64,000 bases of DNA, taken from Spartobacteria bacterium (GTDB lineage Bacteria > Verrucomicrobiota > Verrucomicrobiia > Chthoniobacterales > UBA10450). A program made the translations under genes and the position numbers. The stretch is taken from assembly GCA_003167365.1 (NCBI GenBank), contig PMTM01000018.1, positions 1-64,000 on the forward strand, read 5' to 3'. The notes beneath the pieces are model-generated. The model was not told the DNA's origin, did no database searches, and was given only the letters and a program-made list of their open reading frames with translations. This document shows positions 32,564-40,197 of the stretch, one piece after another. The first letter of the stretch is position 1. Each line of letters begins with the position of its first letter.

Positions 32564-33220
32564 TCACCGCTGTGATCTTGGTGGACTTTGTGCGAGCTGC
32601 TGTTGCAAAGTTCGTATCGCGGGATGGTGCGCGATTTTGCGCATAGCTTTGCCGAGTAGCTCTTTTCCGGGAGAAAGTCTATGCCACGGCGATGCGCCGG
32701 ATGGATGCGGCAACGGGATGAGATCGACAATTACGCCTGCACGTTTGATCTGGAATTTGCGGCCGATAACAGCGTCGAGCCTTTCAATAGCGATGAATTG
32801 AGCGATGGCTAATTTGCCGACTGGAATCGCGAGACGCGGACACAAGATTTCGAACTCGTCGTTCATCCACGATGAGCAATTGCGAATTTCGTCGGGCGCC
32901 GGCACACGATCGCTGCCGCCGGGCGCTTTACCGGGAAAACATCGGCAAACAGCCGCAAAATAGATCGTCGATCTTACCGCGGCTTCGCTCATTCCGCAGA
33001 ATTCTTCGAACCAGCGGAACAAAGTTTTGCCCGCGGTCCACGCGAACGGCCGGTTTAATACCGGCTCGCGGACACCGGGCGCTTGCCCGATTATGATTAC
33101 GTCACTGACAATCGGTCCGCCAGAAACCGGCGACGGAATCATGCGCGGACAGCGCCGGCATTGAATGAGCTGAGCGACATGATCGTTTAGCTGTGATTGT
33201 TTGCGCGAGCGTGCAGTCAT
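32564..33220 (-). CDS. Uracil-DNA glycosylase superfamily protein
   Basis: This 218-residue protein has an N-terminal CRRCPRM motif, motif A IIGQAPGVREP, a Y-F-A-A-V-C-R-CFPGK segment and motif B LPHPSG near residue 180. This is the arrangement of family 4/5-like UDGs, which carry an iron-sulfur cluster. Three N-terminal or mid cysteines are seen (CRRC and CRC), and a fourth lies in SSW/EILCP. It would excise uracil or related bases. The pepF repeat follows on the minus strand. Confidence 0.82.
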   Translation of the reverse strand: MTARSRKQSQLNDHVAQLIQCRRCPRMIPSPVSGGPIVSDVIIIGQAPGVREPVLNRPFAWTAGKTLFRWFEEFCGMSEAAVRSTIYFAAVCRCFPGKAPGGSDRVPAPDEIRNCSSWMNDEFEILCPRLAIPVGKLAIAQFIAIERLDAVIGRKFQIKRAGVIVDLIPLPHPSGASPWHRLSPGKELLGKAMRKIAHHPAIRTLQQQLAQSPPRSQR

Positions 33221-33227
33221 TCCGGCG

Positions 33228-33440
33228 TCACCGTCGGAAGATCGATATGATCAAACTCAACAGAATGCTAATGATGATACAGGTAACGATCGGGAAATAG
33301 AATGTCGAGTTGCCGCGCTCGACCCGGATATCGCCGGGTAAACGGCCCAACCATTTCGGAGCGAAGCCGCTCCAAAAAATGAGACCGGCCAGTGCCGTGA
33401 CCCCGCCGATGACCACCAGAAATTTTCCCAGGTCGCGCAT
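33228..33440 (-). CDS. DUF2905 family small membrane protein
   Basis: This 70-residue protein has two TM helices (about 6-25 and 48-67) flanking the conserved loop LGRLPGDIRVERGNSTFYFP. This is the diagnostic signature of DUF2905. A much longer in-frame ORF extending to 34145 is antisense to dnaJ and is rejected as a start. Function unknown. Confidence 0.9.
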   Translation of the reverse strand: MRDLGKFLVVIGGVTALAGLIFWSGFAPKWLGRLPGDIRVERGNSTFYFPIVTCIIISILLSLIISIFRR

Positions 33441-33557
33441 CGACGAACGTTCTTCGACAATCCAGAGCCTGGCAACTGTATCTGCTTTTTGGCGATTGAA
33501 AGCAGCGCCACTACATAGGGAGTTGCGTCGAACGCAGCATGCGAAGAAGTTCGACCA

Positions 33558-34523
33558 ATGGCAGTGCAGTTCAGGGATTACTACGAAACGCTTGGCGTGC
33601 CGAAGACGGCCACTGACGACGAGATCAAGAGCGCTTTTCGCAAACTCGCGCGAAAACATCATCCCGATGTCGCGAAGGACAAAAAAACCGCGGAGGAGAA
33701 ATTCAAGCAGATCAACGAAGCCTACGAGGTGCTGAGCGATCCGGAGAAGAGACAGAAGTATGATCAGCTCGGCTCCAATTGGAACCAGCCAGGTGGATTT
33801 CAACCGCCGCCCGGCTGGGGTGCGCAGCAACGCCAGCCCGGAGGCGGATTTTCTCGCCACGGCGGCGGAAGCGATGGCGGCGTCGAATTCGAATTTGGCG
33901 GCACCGGATTCAGCGATTTCTTTGAAGCGTTTTTCGGCGGCGGCCGCGGGCGATCGGCGTTTGGCGGCGGCGGATTCGGACGCGAGGCGGGTCCGGCGCG
34001 AGGCAGTGACGTCGAGGCGGACATCATGGTTCCGCTCGAAGAAGCTTTGCACGGGGCAAAGAGAACGATTTCGCTGCGCCGCGGCGGGTCGAACAAAACG
34101 GAAACATATCAGGTCAAGATTCCGCGCGGCGTCCACGAGGGACAACGGATTAGGCTGGCGGGACAGGGCGAAGCGGGAGCTGGTGGCGGCACGAGTGGAG
34201 ACTTGTTTCTACGCGTCCGCCTGGCGCGACATCCGGATTTTACGGTTGAAGGAAACGACTTGATTCACGAGCTGAAAATTGCACCGTGGCAGGCCGTGCT
34301 CGGCAGCGAATTGAAAGTACCGACCCTGGACGGAAATGTGCGGTTGAAAATTCCAGCCGGCACGCAAGGCGGACAGAAATTCCGTATGCGCGAGCGCGGG
34401 CTTCCCGGCGTCGCTGGGAATCGCGGAGACCTCTACGTGCTCGCGCAAATCCACATCCCGAAAAAATTGACCGAGCGTGAAAAGGAAATTTGGGCGCAGT
34501 TAGCCAAATTGCACGGCGAATAA
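33558..34523 (+). CDS. cbpA: DnaJ-class chaperone, CbpA-like (no zinc finger)
   Basis: This 321-residue protein has a J domain (1-73, HPD at 35-37), a Gly/Phe-rich linker (about 75-150) and two C-terminal substrate-binding beta domains (about 155-310; VKIPRGVHEGQRIRL). No CxxCxGxG zinc repeats are present, so it is the CbpA type (class B) and not DnaJ itself. It should stimulate Hsp70. It is divergent from the DUF2905 gene; TTGCGTCGAACG lies upstream, but no convincing promoter is seen. Confidence 0.92.
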   Translation: MAVQFRDYYETLGVPKTATDDEIKSAFRKLARKHHPDVAKDKKTAEEKFKQINEAYEVLSDPEKRQKYDQLGSNWNQPGGFQPPPGWGAQQRQPGGGFSRHGGGSDGGVEFEFGGTGFSDFFEAFFGGGRGRSAFGGGGFGREAGPARGSDVEADIMVPLEEALHGAKRTISLRRGGSNKTETYQVKIPRGVHEGQRIRLAGQGEAGAGGGTSGDLFLRVRLARHPDFTVEGNDLIHELKIAPWQAVLGSELKVPTLDGNVRLKIPAGTQGGQKFRMRERGLPGVAGNRGDLYVLAQIHIPKKLTEREKEIWAQLAKLHGE

Positions 34524-34584
34524 AGTGAAGATCGACATCTTCTCCTCGACAGTGGTGGTGCGGGTCGTTTAACAAGTTGTTTCA

Positions 34585-35022
34585 ATGAAAATTTCCCTTG
34601 GCACGGATCACGCCGGCTTTCGCTACAAAGAAAAAGTGAAGGCGCTCCTAGCGGAGCTCGGGCACGAAGTAAAAGATTTCGGGACGTTCAACGAAGAGCC
34701 GGTCGATTATCCGGTTTTCATTCGTCCGGCCGCGGAGGCAGTTGCGCGCGGCGAATGCGATCGCGGCATTGTCTTCGGCGGATCAGGCAATGGCGAAGCG
34801 ATGGTGGCGAACAAAGTGCGTGGAGCTCGTTGCGCGCTTTGCTGGAATGAGGAGCTGGCCCGGCTCTCGCGTCAGCACAACGACGCCAATGTCCTTTCCC
34901 TCGGAGAGCGAGTGATTCCGGAGGATCTCGCGCTGAAGATTGTGCGAGTTTGGCTCGATACTCCTTTCGAGGGCGGCCGTCATCAGAAGCGCGTCGAGCA
35001 GTTAAACGCGATGTGCGGCTAA
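34585..35022 (+). CDS. rpiB: Ribose-5-phosphate isomerase B
   Basis: This 145-residue protein has GTDHAGF at 6-12 and the phosphate loop GGSGNGEAMVANK at 65-77. The catalytic Cys of E. coli-type RpiB is absent. Glu71 in SGNGE is present, as in the mycobacterial-type enzyme where Glu is the base. It interconverts ribose-5-P and ribulose-5-P in the pentose phosphate pathway. The 3' end overlaps the stop of the convergent ubiA-like gene by a few bases. Confidence 0.94.
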   Translation: MKISLGTDHAGFRYKEKVKALLAELGHEVKDFGTFNEEPVDYPVFIRPAAEAVARGECDRGIVFGGSGNGEAMVANKVRGARCALCWNEELARLSRQHNDANVLSLGERVIPEDLALKIVRVWLDTPFEGGRHQKRVEQLNAMCG

Positions 35023-36005
35023 ACCGATCGATCGACGCAAACCGCGATCAAAAAAACCGCGCTGACAAACGCGTTGCTTTGGAAAAAAGCGCGGTTGATG
35101 CCGGCGACGTCCAGATTGCGCGCGCTTCGGTGTTCGTAGATCAGAGCGGCGGCGACGAGCGGAAACGAGCAGTAATAGATCGGGCCGAGCCTCGCCGTGA
35201 GTCCGAAAGCGACCAGGGCGACGAACATTGCTGCGTGCAGCCCTTGCGCGAGGCGAAGGCTGCGCATCACTCCAAGTCTTACGACGAGTGAGTGGACGCC
35301 TTCTCGACGATCAAATTCGTAATCCTGGATGGCGTAGATCAGATCGAAACCCGCGACCCAGCAAACGACTCCTGCTCCAAGTATGACCGGCGCAAGATCG
35401 ACGTGTCCTCTCTGGGCAATCCACGCGCCGATCGGCGCGATCGCCAATGCAAGTCCAAGGAAAAAGTGCGTCATGGCGGTGTATCGTTTCGTAAGCGAAT
35501 AACAGAAAATCGCGACGAGAGCGACCGGCGAGAGCGCGAACGTAAGTTGATTGATCGCGGCTGCCCCAGCGACAAAACCGGCGGAGCTGATCGCTAGCAA
35601 GGTGACGGCTGCGGGTTTGGAAATGAGCAAATGACGAGAAGCAGTGCGCGGATTCCGCTGATCAAGCGACCAGTCCACTAGGCGATTGAACAGCATCGCC
35701 GCAGTGCGCGCGCAGACCATGCAAATGAGCACCAAGAGAAGAATTCGCATGGAAGGCAGTCCATTGGCGGCGACGACTAATGCACCCAACGCGAAAGGCA
35801 GGGCGAAAATCGTGTGAGAAAACCGAATTAGTCGCAAAAAGCGGCTAACTGCACCGCTCAGAGTGCCCGGCAATTCAACTGATCGATTTTCCGGATTCAA
35901 CTTAGTCGCTGAAGTTTCAAGGATCAGCCTGTAACAATTGCTGTAGCCGCTCGCTTGCTCCGGATAAGATTGGCATGCCGTGGGCGAAGAGTATTCGCTC
36001 CGCAT
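35019..36005 (-). CDS. ubiA: UbiA-family prenyltransferase (UbiA/MqnP-like)
   Basis: The protein is up to 328 residues long. The first 50 or so residues before RFLRLIRFSHTIFALPFA are atypical and overlap the upstream gene, so the true start is probably a later non-ATG codon. It has the Asp-rich motif N-R-x-x-D-x(3)-D at 107-115, a second motif DLIYAIQDYEFDR near 225, and about nine TM helices. It would prenylate an aromatic acid in quinone synthesis. The RFSHTIFALPFA start resembles the MqnP-like branch (futalosine menaquinone route), which is an inference. Confidence 0.85.
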   Translation of the reverse strand: MRSEYSSPTACQSYPEQASGYSNCYRLILETSATKLNPENRSVELPGTLSGAVSRFLRLIRFSHTIFALPFALGALVVAANGLPSMRILLLVLICMVCARTAAMLFNRLVDWSLDQRNPRTASRHLLISKPAAVTLLAISSAGFVAGAAAINQLTFALSPVALVAIFCYSLTKRYTAMTHFFLGLALAIAPIGAWIAQRGHVDLAPVILGAGVVCWVAGFDLIYAIQDYEFDRREGVHSLVVRLGVMRSLRLAQGLHAAMFVALVAFGLTARLGPIYYCSFPLVAAALIYEHRSARNLDVAGINRAFFQSNAFVSAVFLIAVCVDRSV

Positions 36006-36534
36006 TGAAGCGAAGGAGTTTCCGCAGGGAATTGCGCATCTGCCTTGGGTCTTGGCAATACTTCTCCGGAAGAAACGCGAAACCGTAAGGCTCGAAGTTG
36101 ATTAGTGCGTCTCCAATAACAAGCGTCCCGCCATTGGCCGCATGATAGAGCGCAATCTCACCACCCGCAGCTCCGTCGATGGCAGTCACTTCGAGCTCGC
36201 CGCCAATCATCATTTCATCTGTAGTTTCGCTAAAATGAATAGGCGGAGCTGTCGACACGCTATCGCGATGCGCGAAAAGCGGGACCGAAAATCTGCGGAG
36301 GTAGTTGTCGGTAGCACGGAGATGATTGCTGTTGGTGAGAATAATGCCGGCCACGGCGTCTTTTCGAAGCAGCTGAGCAAGGGCGGCTTCTTCTAATTGG
36401 ATAGGATCGACTAGGAAAATTCCATCGTTTGCGGAGGTAGCTGTGGAGAAAAGATCGGCCTTCACCGCGCTGTCGTAACCGTGCCAGACGGCAAGACCCG
36501 GCTGGATTTGGTCGAAGTCGGTGGCCGTTACCAT
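35917..36534 (-). CDS. MBL-fold-like protein with degenerate metal motif
   Basis: This protein has 205 residues from the ATG at 36532-36534; a longer in-frame ORF reaches 36633 but its extension overlaps the pilC promoter region. The layout is metallo-beta-lactamase-like (DGIFLVDP, IILTNSNH, GEIALYHAANGGTLVIGDALI, RILFAHGMPIL). The HxHxDH signature is replaced by NSNHLR, so the metal site is altered or absent. Substrate unknown. It overlaps the 5' end of the ubiA-like ORF. Confidence 0.75.
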   Translation of the reverse strand: MVTATDFDQIQPGLAVWHGYDSAVKADLFSTATSANDGIFLVDPIQLEEAALAQLLRKDAVAGIILTNSNHLRATDNYLRRFSVPLFAHRDSVSTAPPIHFSETTDEMMIGGELEVTAIDGAAGGEIALYHAANGGTLVIGDALINFEPYGFAFLPEKYCQDPRQMRNSLRKLLRFNAERILFAHGMPILSGASERLQQLLQADP

Positions 36535-36573
36535 GGGGTGGAGCTTCAGGCCGAGCGCGCTCGGAGGCAACCC

Positions 36574-36603
36574 TGGCATTATACATGCTATACTGACTAT
36601 AAT
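36574..36603 (+). promoter_or_regulatory. AT-rich promoter-like region before the GspF/PilC gene
   Basis: The -10-like TATAAT is at 36598-36603, with overlapping TATACT at 36589-36594 and a weak TGGCAT at 36574. From TATAAT the ATG at 36613 would be at about +4, implying a very short or leaderless message. From TATACT the leader would be about 12 nt. Confidence 0.4.
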
Positions 36604-36612
36604 TACTAGAAT

Positions 36613-37836
36613 ATGATAACCTTCTCCTATCAAGCTCGAGACGCGTCTGGCCGCATTGTGTCAGGCAATCAGGACGCGTTAAATGAAGATAACGCTGTAA
36701 CCAGTCTCATGAGCCGTGGGCTCATGGTTTTGTCACTGCAGAAAAAGGCTGTCGTCAGCCGGAACAAGAAACGGGTTTGGACCGTTAAGGAAACAGATCT
36801 CGTTCTGTTTACCCGCCAGCTTGCGACAATGATCGAAGCCGGCATTTCGCTCGTCCAAGCCTTGACCGCGCTCTACGAGCAATCTGACCCCAAGCGCCAA
36901 CGCAGCCTCCGTCATGTAATTAGTGACGTTATCGCGCGGGTGCAGGGCGGCGAAACGCTTAACGAGTCGATTGCTAAACACCCTCGCGTCTTTAACCGGC
37001 TCTTCGTAAGTATGGTCAAAGCGGGCGAGGCCGGCGGCTTGCTGGCGGAAATTCTGGATCGGTTGGCTGGTTTTCTTGAAGCGAGCGCGCGTTTGCGCAA
37101 AAAAGTGAAGTCGGCGATGACCTACCCGGTGATCGTGCTCTGCATCGCGTTCGCCATCACAACCTTTCTTATCGTTCGCGTCGTTCCGGTCTTTGGAGAA
37201 ATCTTCAAGGATTTTGGAGCGAAATTGCCCGCTCCGACTCAACTCCTTCTCGATCTTAGCGATTTCGTTCGCGGGAATTGGTATTTTCTTGCCTTGGGGA
37301 TTGGCGGGACAATCTTTGGCGTTCGGATGTTTTTGCGTTCGAAACGGGGCAAACAGCTTACCGATAAATGGAAGCTGAAGATGCCAGTCTTTGGCCCGCT
37401 CGTTCACAAAATCTGTATGTCGCGGTTTTCGCGCACATTTGCGCAGCTTATCCGCAGTGGCGTGCCGATTCTGGAAGTGCTCGACATCGTTGGCGCCACG
37501 TCCGGCAATCACGTTATTGAAAGCAGCATCAAATCAGTGAGCGAGGATGTCGAAAGAGGCGACAACCTTTCCGTTGCGCTGTCGAAGAAGTCGATTTTTC
37601 CGCCGATGTTGCTCCGCATGGTCGCGGCCGGCGAACAGACTGGCAAGATCGATACCATGCTCGAAAAGATGGCCGATTTCTGGGATGAAGAAATCGAAGC
37701 CACGCTTGATGCGCTCACTTCCTTGATCGAGCCAATGCTGATCGTTTTTCTCGGCGTGATCGTGGGCGGAATCGTGATCGCGATGTTCCTGCCGATTTTC
37801 AAACTCAACGAGGTCGTTTCACAGAGCAAGAGCTAG
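36613..37836 (+). CDS. Type II secretion/type IV pilus inner-membrane protein (GspF/PilC)
   Basis: This 407-residue protein has N-terminal FSYQARDASG and two duplicated GspF domains (about 65-190 and 270-395; FTRQLATMIEAG, RSGVPILEVL) with three TM helices (about 172-195, 222-240, 370-392). It is the platform protein of T2SS or T4 pili. No other pilus or secretion gene is adjacent, so it may serve an assembly encoded elsewhere. It ends in a terminator shared with the convergent methyltransferase. Confidence 0.93.
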   Translation: MITFSYQARDASGRIVSGNQDALNEDNAVTSLMSRGLMVLSLQKKAVVSRNKKRVWTVKETDLVLFTRQLATMIEAGISLVQALTALYEQSDPKRQRSLRHVISDVIARVQGGETLNESIAKHPRVFNRLFVSMVKAGEAGGLLAEILDRLAGFLEASARLRKKVKSAMTYPVIVLCIAFAITTFLIVRVVPVFGEIFKDFGAKLPAPTQLLLDLSDFVRGNWYFLALGIGGTIFGVRMFLRSKRGKQLTDKWKLKMPVFGPLVHKICMSRFSRTFAQLIRSGVPILEVLDIVGATSGNHVIESSIKSVSEDVERGDNLSVALSKKSIFPPMLLRMVAAGEQTGKIDTMLEKMADFWDEEIEATLDALTSLIEPMLIVFLGVIVGGIVIAMFLPIFKLNEVVSQSKS

Positions 37837-37860
37837 GAGAAGCTGCTCGGTAGACAGGAA

Positions 37861-37888
37861 GGGGTGGATCGCAAGGTCCACCCCTTTT
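37861..37888 (+). terminator. Rho-independent terminator (possibly bidirectional)
   Basis: GGGGTGGA and TCCACCCC are perfect 8-bp arms with an 8-nt loop, followed by TTTT. A short A-run precedes it, so it may also serve the convergent minus-strand gene. Confidence 0.85.
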
Positions 37889-37893
37889 CTGCT

Positions 37894-38661
37894 TTAGAAA
37901 GGAACGGTTCCAACTCGCATTTTTAGGGGCCATTCGATTTTCCGCATCATGGTCGGATCGCCCCAAAGCTTGGTTAGTTCATTGGCCAGGCTGGTCGCGG
38001 GATCAAGACCATTCGCACCGATGAATTTTTTCGTAGCCGACCACGTTCGCAGATAACCGAGCAAATGATTAAGAGACCAGTTCGCTTGCATTTGAAATTT
38101 GGGCGTCTCCAGTTCGGCGAACGGGAAGGGAAGAGTCCGATAGCCGGTCTCCACCAGATGCCTCTCCGGATCCCAATATGGCCCGACGGTCTCGCGATAG
38201 AACCTTGTCACCAAGGCATCGATCGGCGGCGAAATTTCGAATAGATTGTAACACCAAATCCCCAACGCTCCGCCCGGTTTGAGCACGCGCTTTACTTCAT
38301 TGTAAAACGCTTCAATCCGGAGCCAGTGCAACGCTTGCGCAACCGTGACGAGGCTCACCGAACCAGGTTCCAATCCGCTGTCCTTCGCGGTAGCGACGCG
38401 ATAAGTTATTCGGTCGTTTCGTTCTGCATTGGCAATTTGCTTTTCGCTGGCGTCGGTCGCAATAACGCATTCGAACAGGTTCGCCAGCCCGCTCGCCGCC
38501 TGGCCGTTACCCGTGGCGCAATCCCAGGCACACGTTCGGTCTGGCGCGACGGCCGCGACATATTCGAACAACTCCGCGGGATAGCGCGGACGGTACTGCG
38601 CGTATTCGGCGGCGTGGCCAGAAAAACGATCCTTAAACTGCATACAATCTTTAGTCTGCAT
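37894..38661 (-). CDS. Class I SAM-dependent methyltransferase
   Basis: The protein has 255 residues, or 249 if the ATG at 38643 is used. N-terminal FKDRFSGHAAEYAQYRPRYP, SAM motif I WDCATGNGQ (about residue 50), IATDAS, and the post-motif VTVAQALHWL belong to the UbiE/COQ5-like group of unknown substrate. It may be co-transcribed with rarA upstream on the same strand (14-nt gap). Confidence 0.88.
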   Translation of the reverse strand: MQTKDCMQFKDRFSGHAAEYAQYRPRYPAELFEYVAAVAPDRTCAWDCATGNGQAASGLANLFECVIATDASEKQIANAERNDRITYRVATAKDSGLEPGSVSLVTVAQALHWLRIEAFYNEVKRVLKPGGALGIWCYNLFEISPPIDALVTRFYRETVGPYWDPERHLVETGYRTLPFPFAELETPKFQMQANWSLNHLLGYLRTWSATKKFIGANGLDPATSLANELTKLWGDPTMMRKIEWPLKMRVGTVPF

Positions 38662-38674
38662 TCTCCTCGGCCAG

Positions 38675-39847
38675 CTACTCCTCTGGATTTACCGGAAAGT
38701 GTTTGTTCTTGAGATGCTCCGGAACGCGCGTCGTTTGTTCCGATTCAATCTCTTCGGTCGCGGCGTTGAGTGCATCGTAAGCTACGCGATTTTTTTTGGC
38801 GCGGCACATGTAAGCGGTGGCGTGAGCTAAAGGGATCCGCGCTTCCGGCAAGCCGACAAATTCGACGGCCTGTTGTGTTGCGATTGCCAGCGGCAAGGCT
38901 TCAGGATCGGCCAGACCCACGTCTTCGCTGGCGAAAATCACGATGCGCCGCGCGATGAAGCGGAAGTCCTCACCCGCGTGCAACATTTTCGCGAGCCAAT
39001 ACATCGCATTTTTTTCGTCGGAAGCGCGCATGCTCTTAATGAACGCGCTGATCGTGTCGTAATGCGCATCGCCCGCCTGATCGTAAACGATGGCTTTCTG
39101 CTGAATGCTTTCCTCGGCTACTGGCAAAGTGAAATGAATGACCCCGTGGGCATCGGACGGCGTCGTGAGCACGCCGATTTCCAGCGCGTTCAAGCATTTA
39201 CGCGCGTCGCCGTCACTGAGTTTCGCGAGATGCTGGCGAGCCTTCTGGTCGATCTTAACTTCGTAGTTCCCCAGACCGCGTTCTTTGTCGCCTAGAGCGC
39301 GATCGATCAATTGCTCCAACTGTTCAACGCGCAGCGGCTCGAGCTGAAAAACCTGCGAGCGCGAGACGAGCGCGCTGTTTACATAAAAGAACGGATTGTA
39401 GGTCGTCGCGCCGATGAGCCGCAGATTTCCGCTCTCGACGTCGGGCAACAGGATGTCTTGCTGCGCTTTGTTGAAATGATGGATCTCATCGATGAACACG
39501 ATCGTCTTTTTTCCCGACGTCCGAATGCGATTGGCGGCGGCCGCAATCACACGTCGCATTTCCGCGACATTGCTTTCCACTCCGCTAAGGCGAACAAACT
39601 TTCCCTGCGTCATTTCCGCGATAATGCGCGCGAGCGTCGTTTTTCCGGTCCCCGGCGGTCCGGAGAAAATCACCGAAGGCAAACGATCGGCTTCAATGGC
39701 GCGACGCAGCAATTTTCCCGCACCGAGAATGTGTTCCTGGCCGGCAAATTCGTCGAGCGAGCGCGGCCGCATCCGTGTGGCCAGCGGCGCTGTGCTGTCC
39801 GCCTTTTCAAGATCGACATCGTCGGCTTCGTTGAACAGATCGTCCAC
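38675..39847 (-). CDS. rarA: Replication-associated recombination protein A (MgsA/RarA)
   Basis: This 390-residue AAA+ ATPase has the Walker A GPPGTGKT at 63-70, Walker B VFIDEIHHFNK, sensor 1 GATTYNPFF, and a C-terminal MgsA domain with KSMRASDEKNAMYWLA and FASEDVGLADPEAL. It acts at stalled replication forks with SSB. Full length. The start at 39847 lacks a strong ribosome site. Confidence 0.95.
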   Translation of the reverse strand: MDDLFNEADDVDLEKADSTAPLATRMRPRSLDEFAGQEHILGAGKLLRRAIEADRLPSVIFSGPPGTGKTTLARIIAEMTQGKFVRLSGVESNVAEMRRVIAAAANRIRTSGKKTIVFIDEIHHFNKAQQDILLPDVESGNLRLIGATTYNPFFYVNSALVSRSQVFQLEPLRVEQLEQLIDRALGDKERGLGNYEVKIDQKARQHLAKLSDGDARKCLNALEIGVLTTPSDAHGVIHFTLPVAEESIQQKAIVYDQAGDAHYDTISAFIKSMRASDEKNAMYWLAKMLHAGEDFRFIARRIVIFASEDVGLADPEALPLAIATQQAVEFVGLPEARIPLAHATAYMCRAKKNRVAYDALNAATEEIESEQTTRVPEHLKNKHFPVNPEE

Positions 39848-40197
39848 AGGTAAAAAATAAGGCGTGCGCGAATCTTCGCACCTGATTTCCTGTTGGGGCG
39901 TCGGCGCTGCCGTCAGTTGGAGGACGCATTCTGCTGCTCAAGTGTAAGTCTGGCGCATCTTGAGCGGCATTGACCGTAGCTGCGCAGCCGATTTCAGCGC
40001 GGCGCTTTTCGTTTCAATTCGTAGCGGTTTTACGAGGGAAACGCGCCGGTTTTGAGGAAATTGCGCAATGCCGCGAATGGCGAGCAGAATGGCAATCACT
40101 CTAGCACAGCGACTCAGCCAGCACGGAGTAAGGTTTTAGCAGCACGATACATCTTCATGTCACGAGCCTCTTGCGTAGGCGATCGGCGGAGTTCAAA
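39848..40197. other. Intergenic stretch without recognised gene
   Basis: The gap lies between the rarA 5' end and the ATPase 3' end. Only short shadow ORFs are present, with no palindromic element, RNA gene or promoter I can support. The rarA promoter should lie near its left side. Confidence 0.5.

Noticed and set aside
33441-34145. N-terminal extension of the DUF2905 frame into dnaJ
   Set aside because: DUF2905 proteins are about 70 residues. The extension is antisense to the cbpA-like gene.
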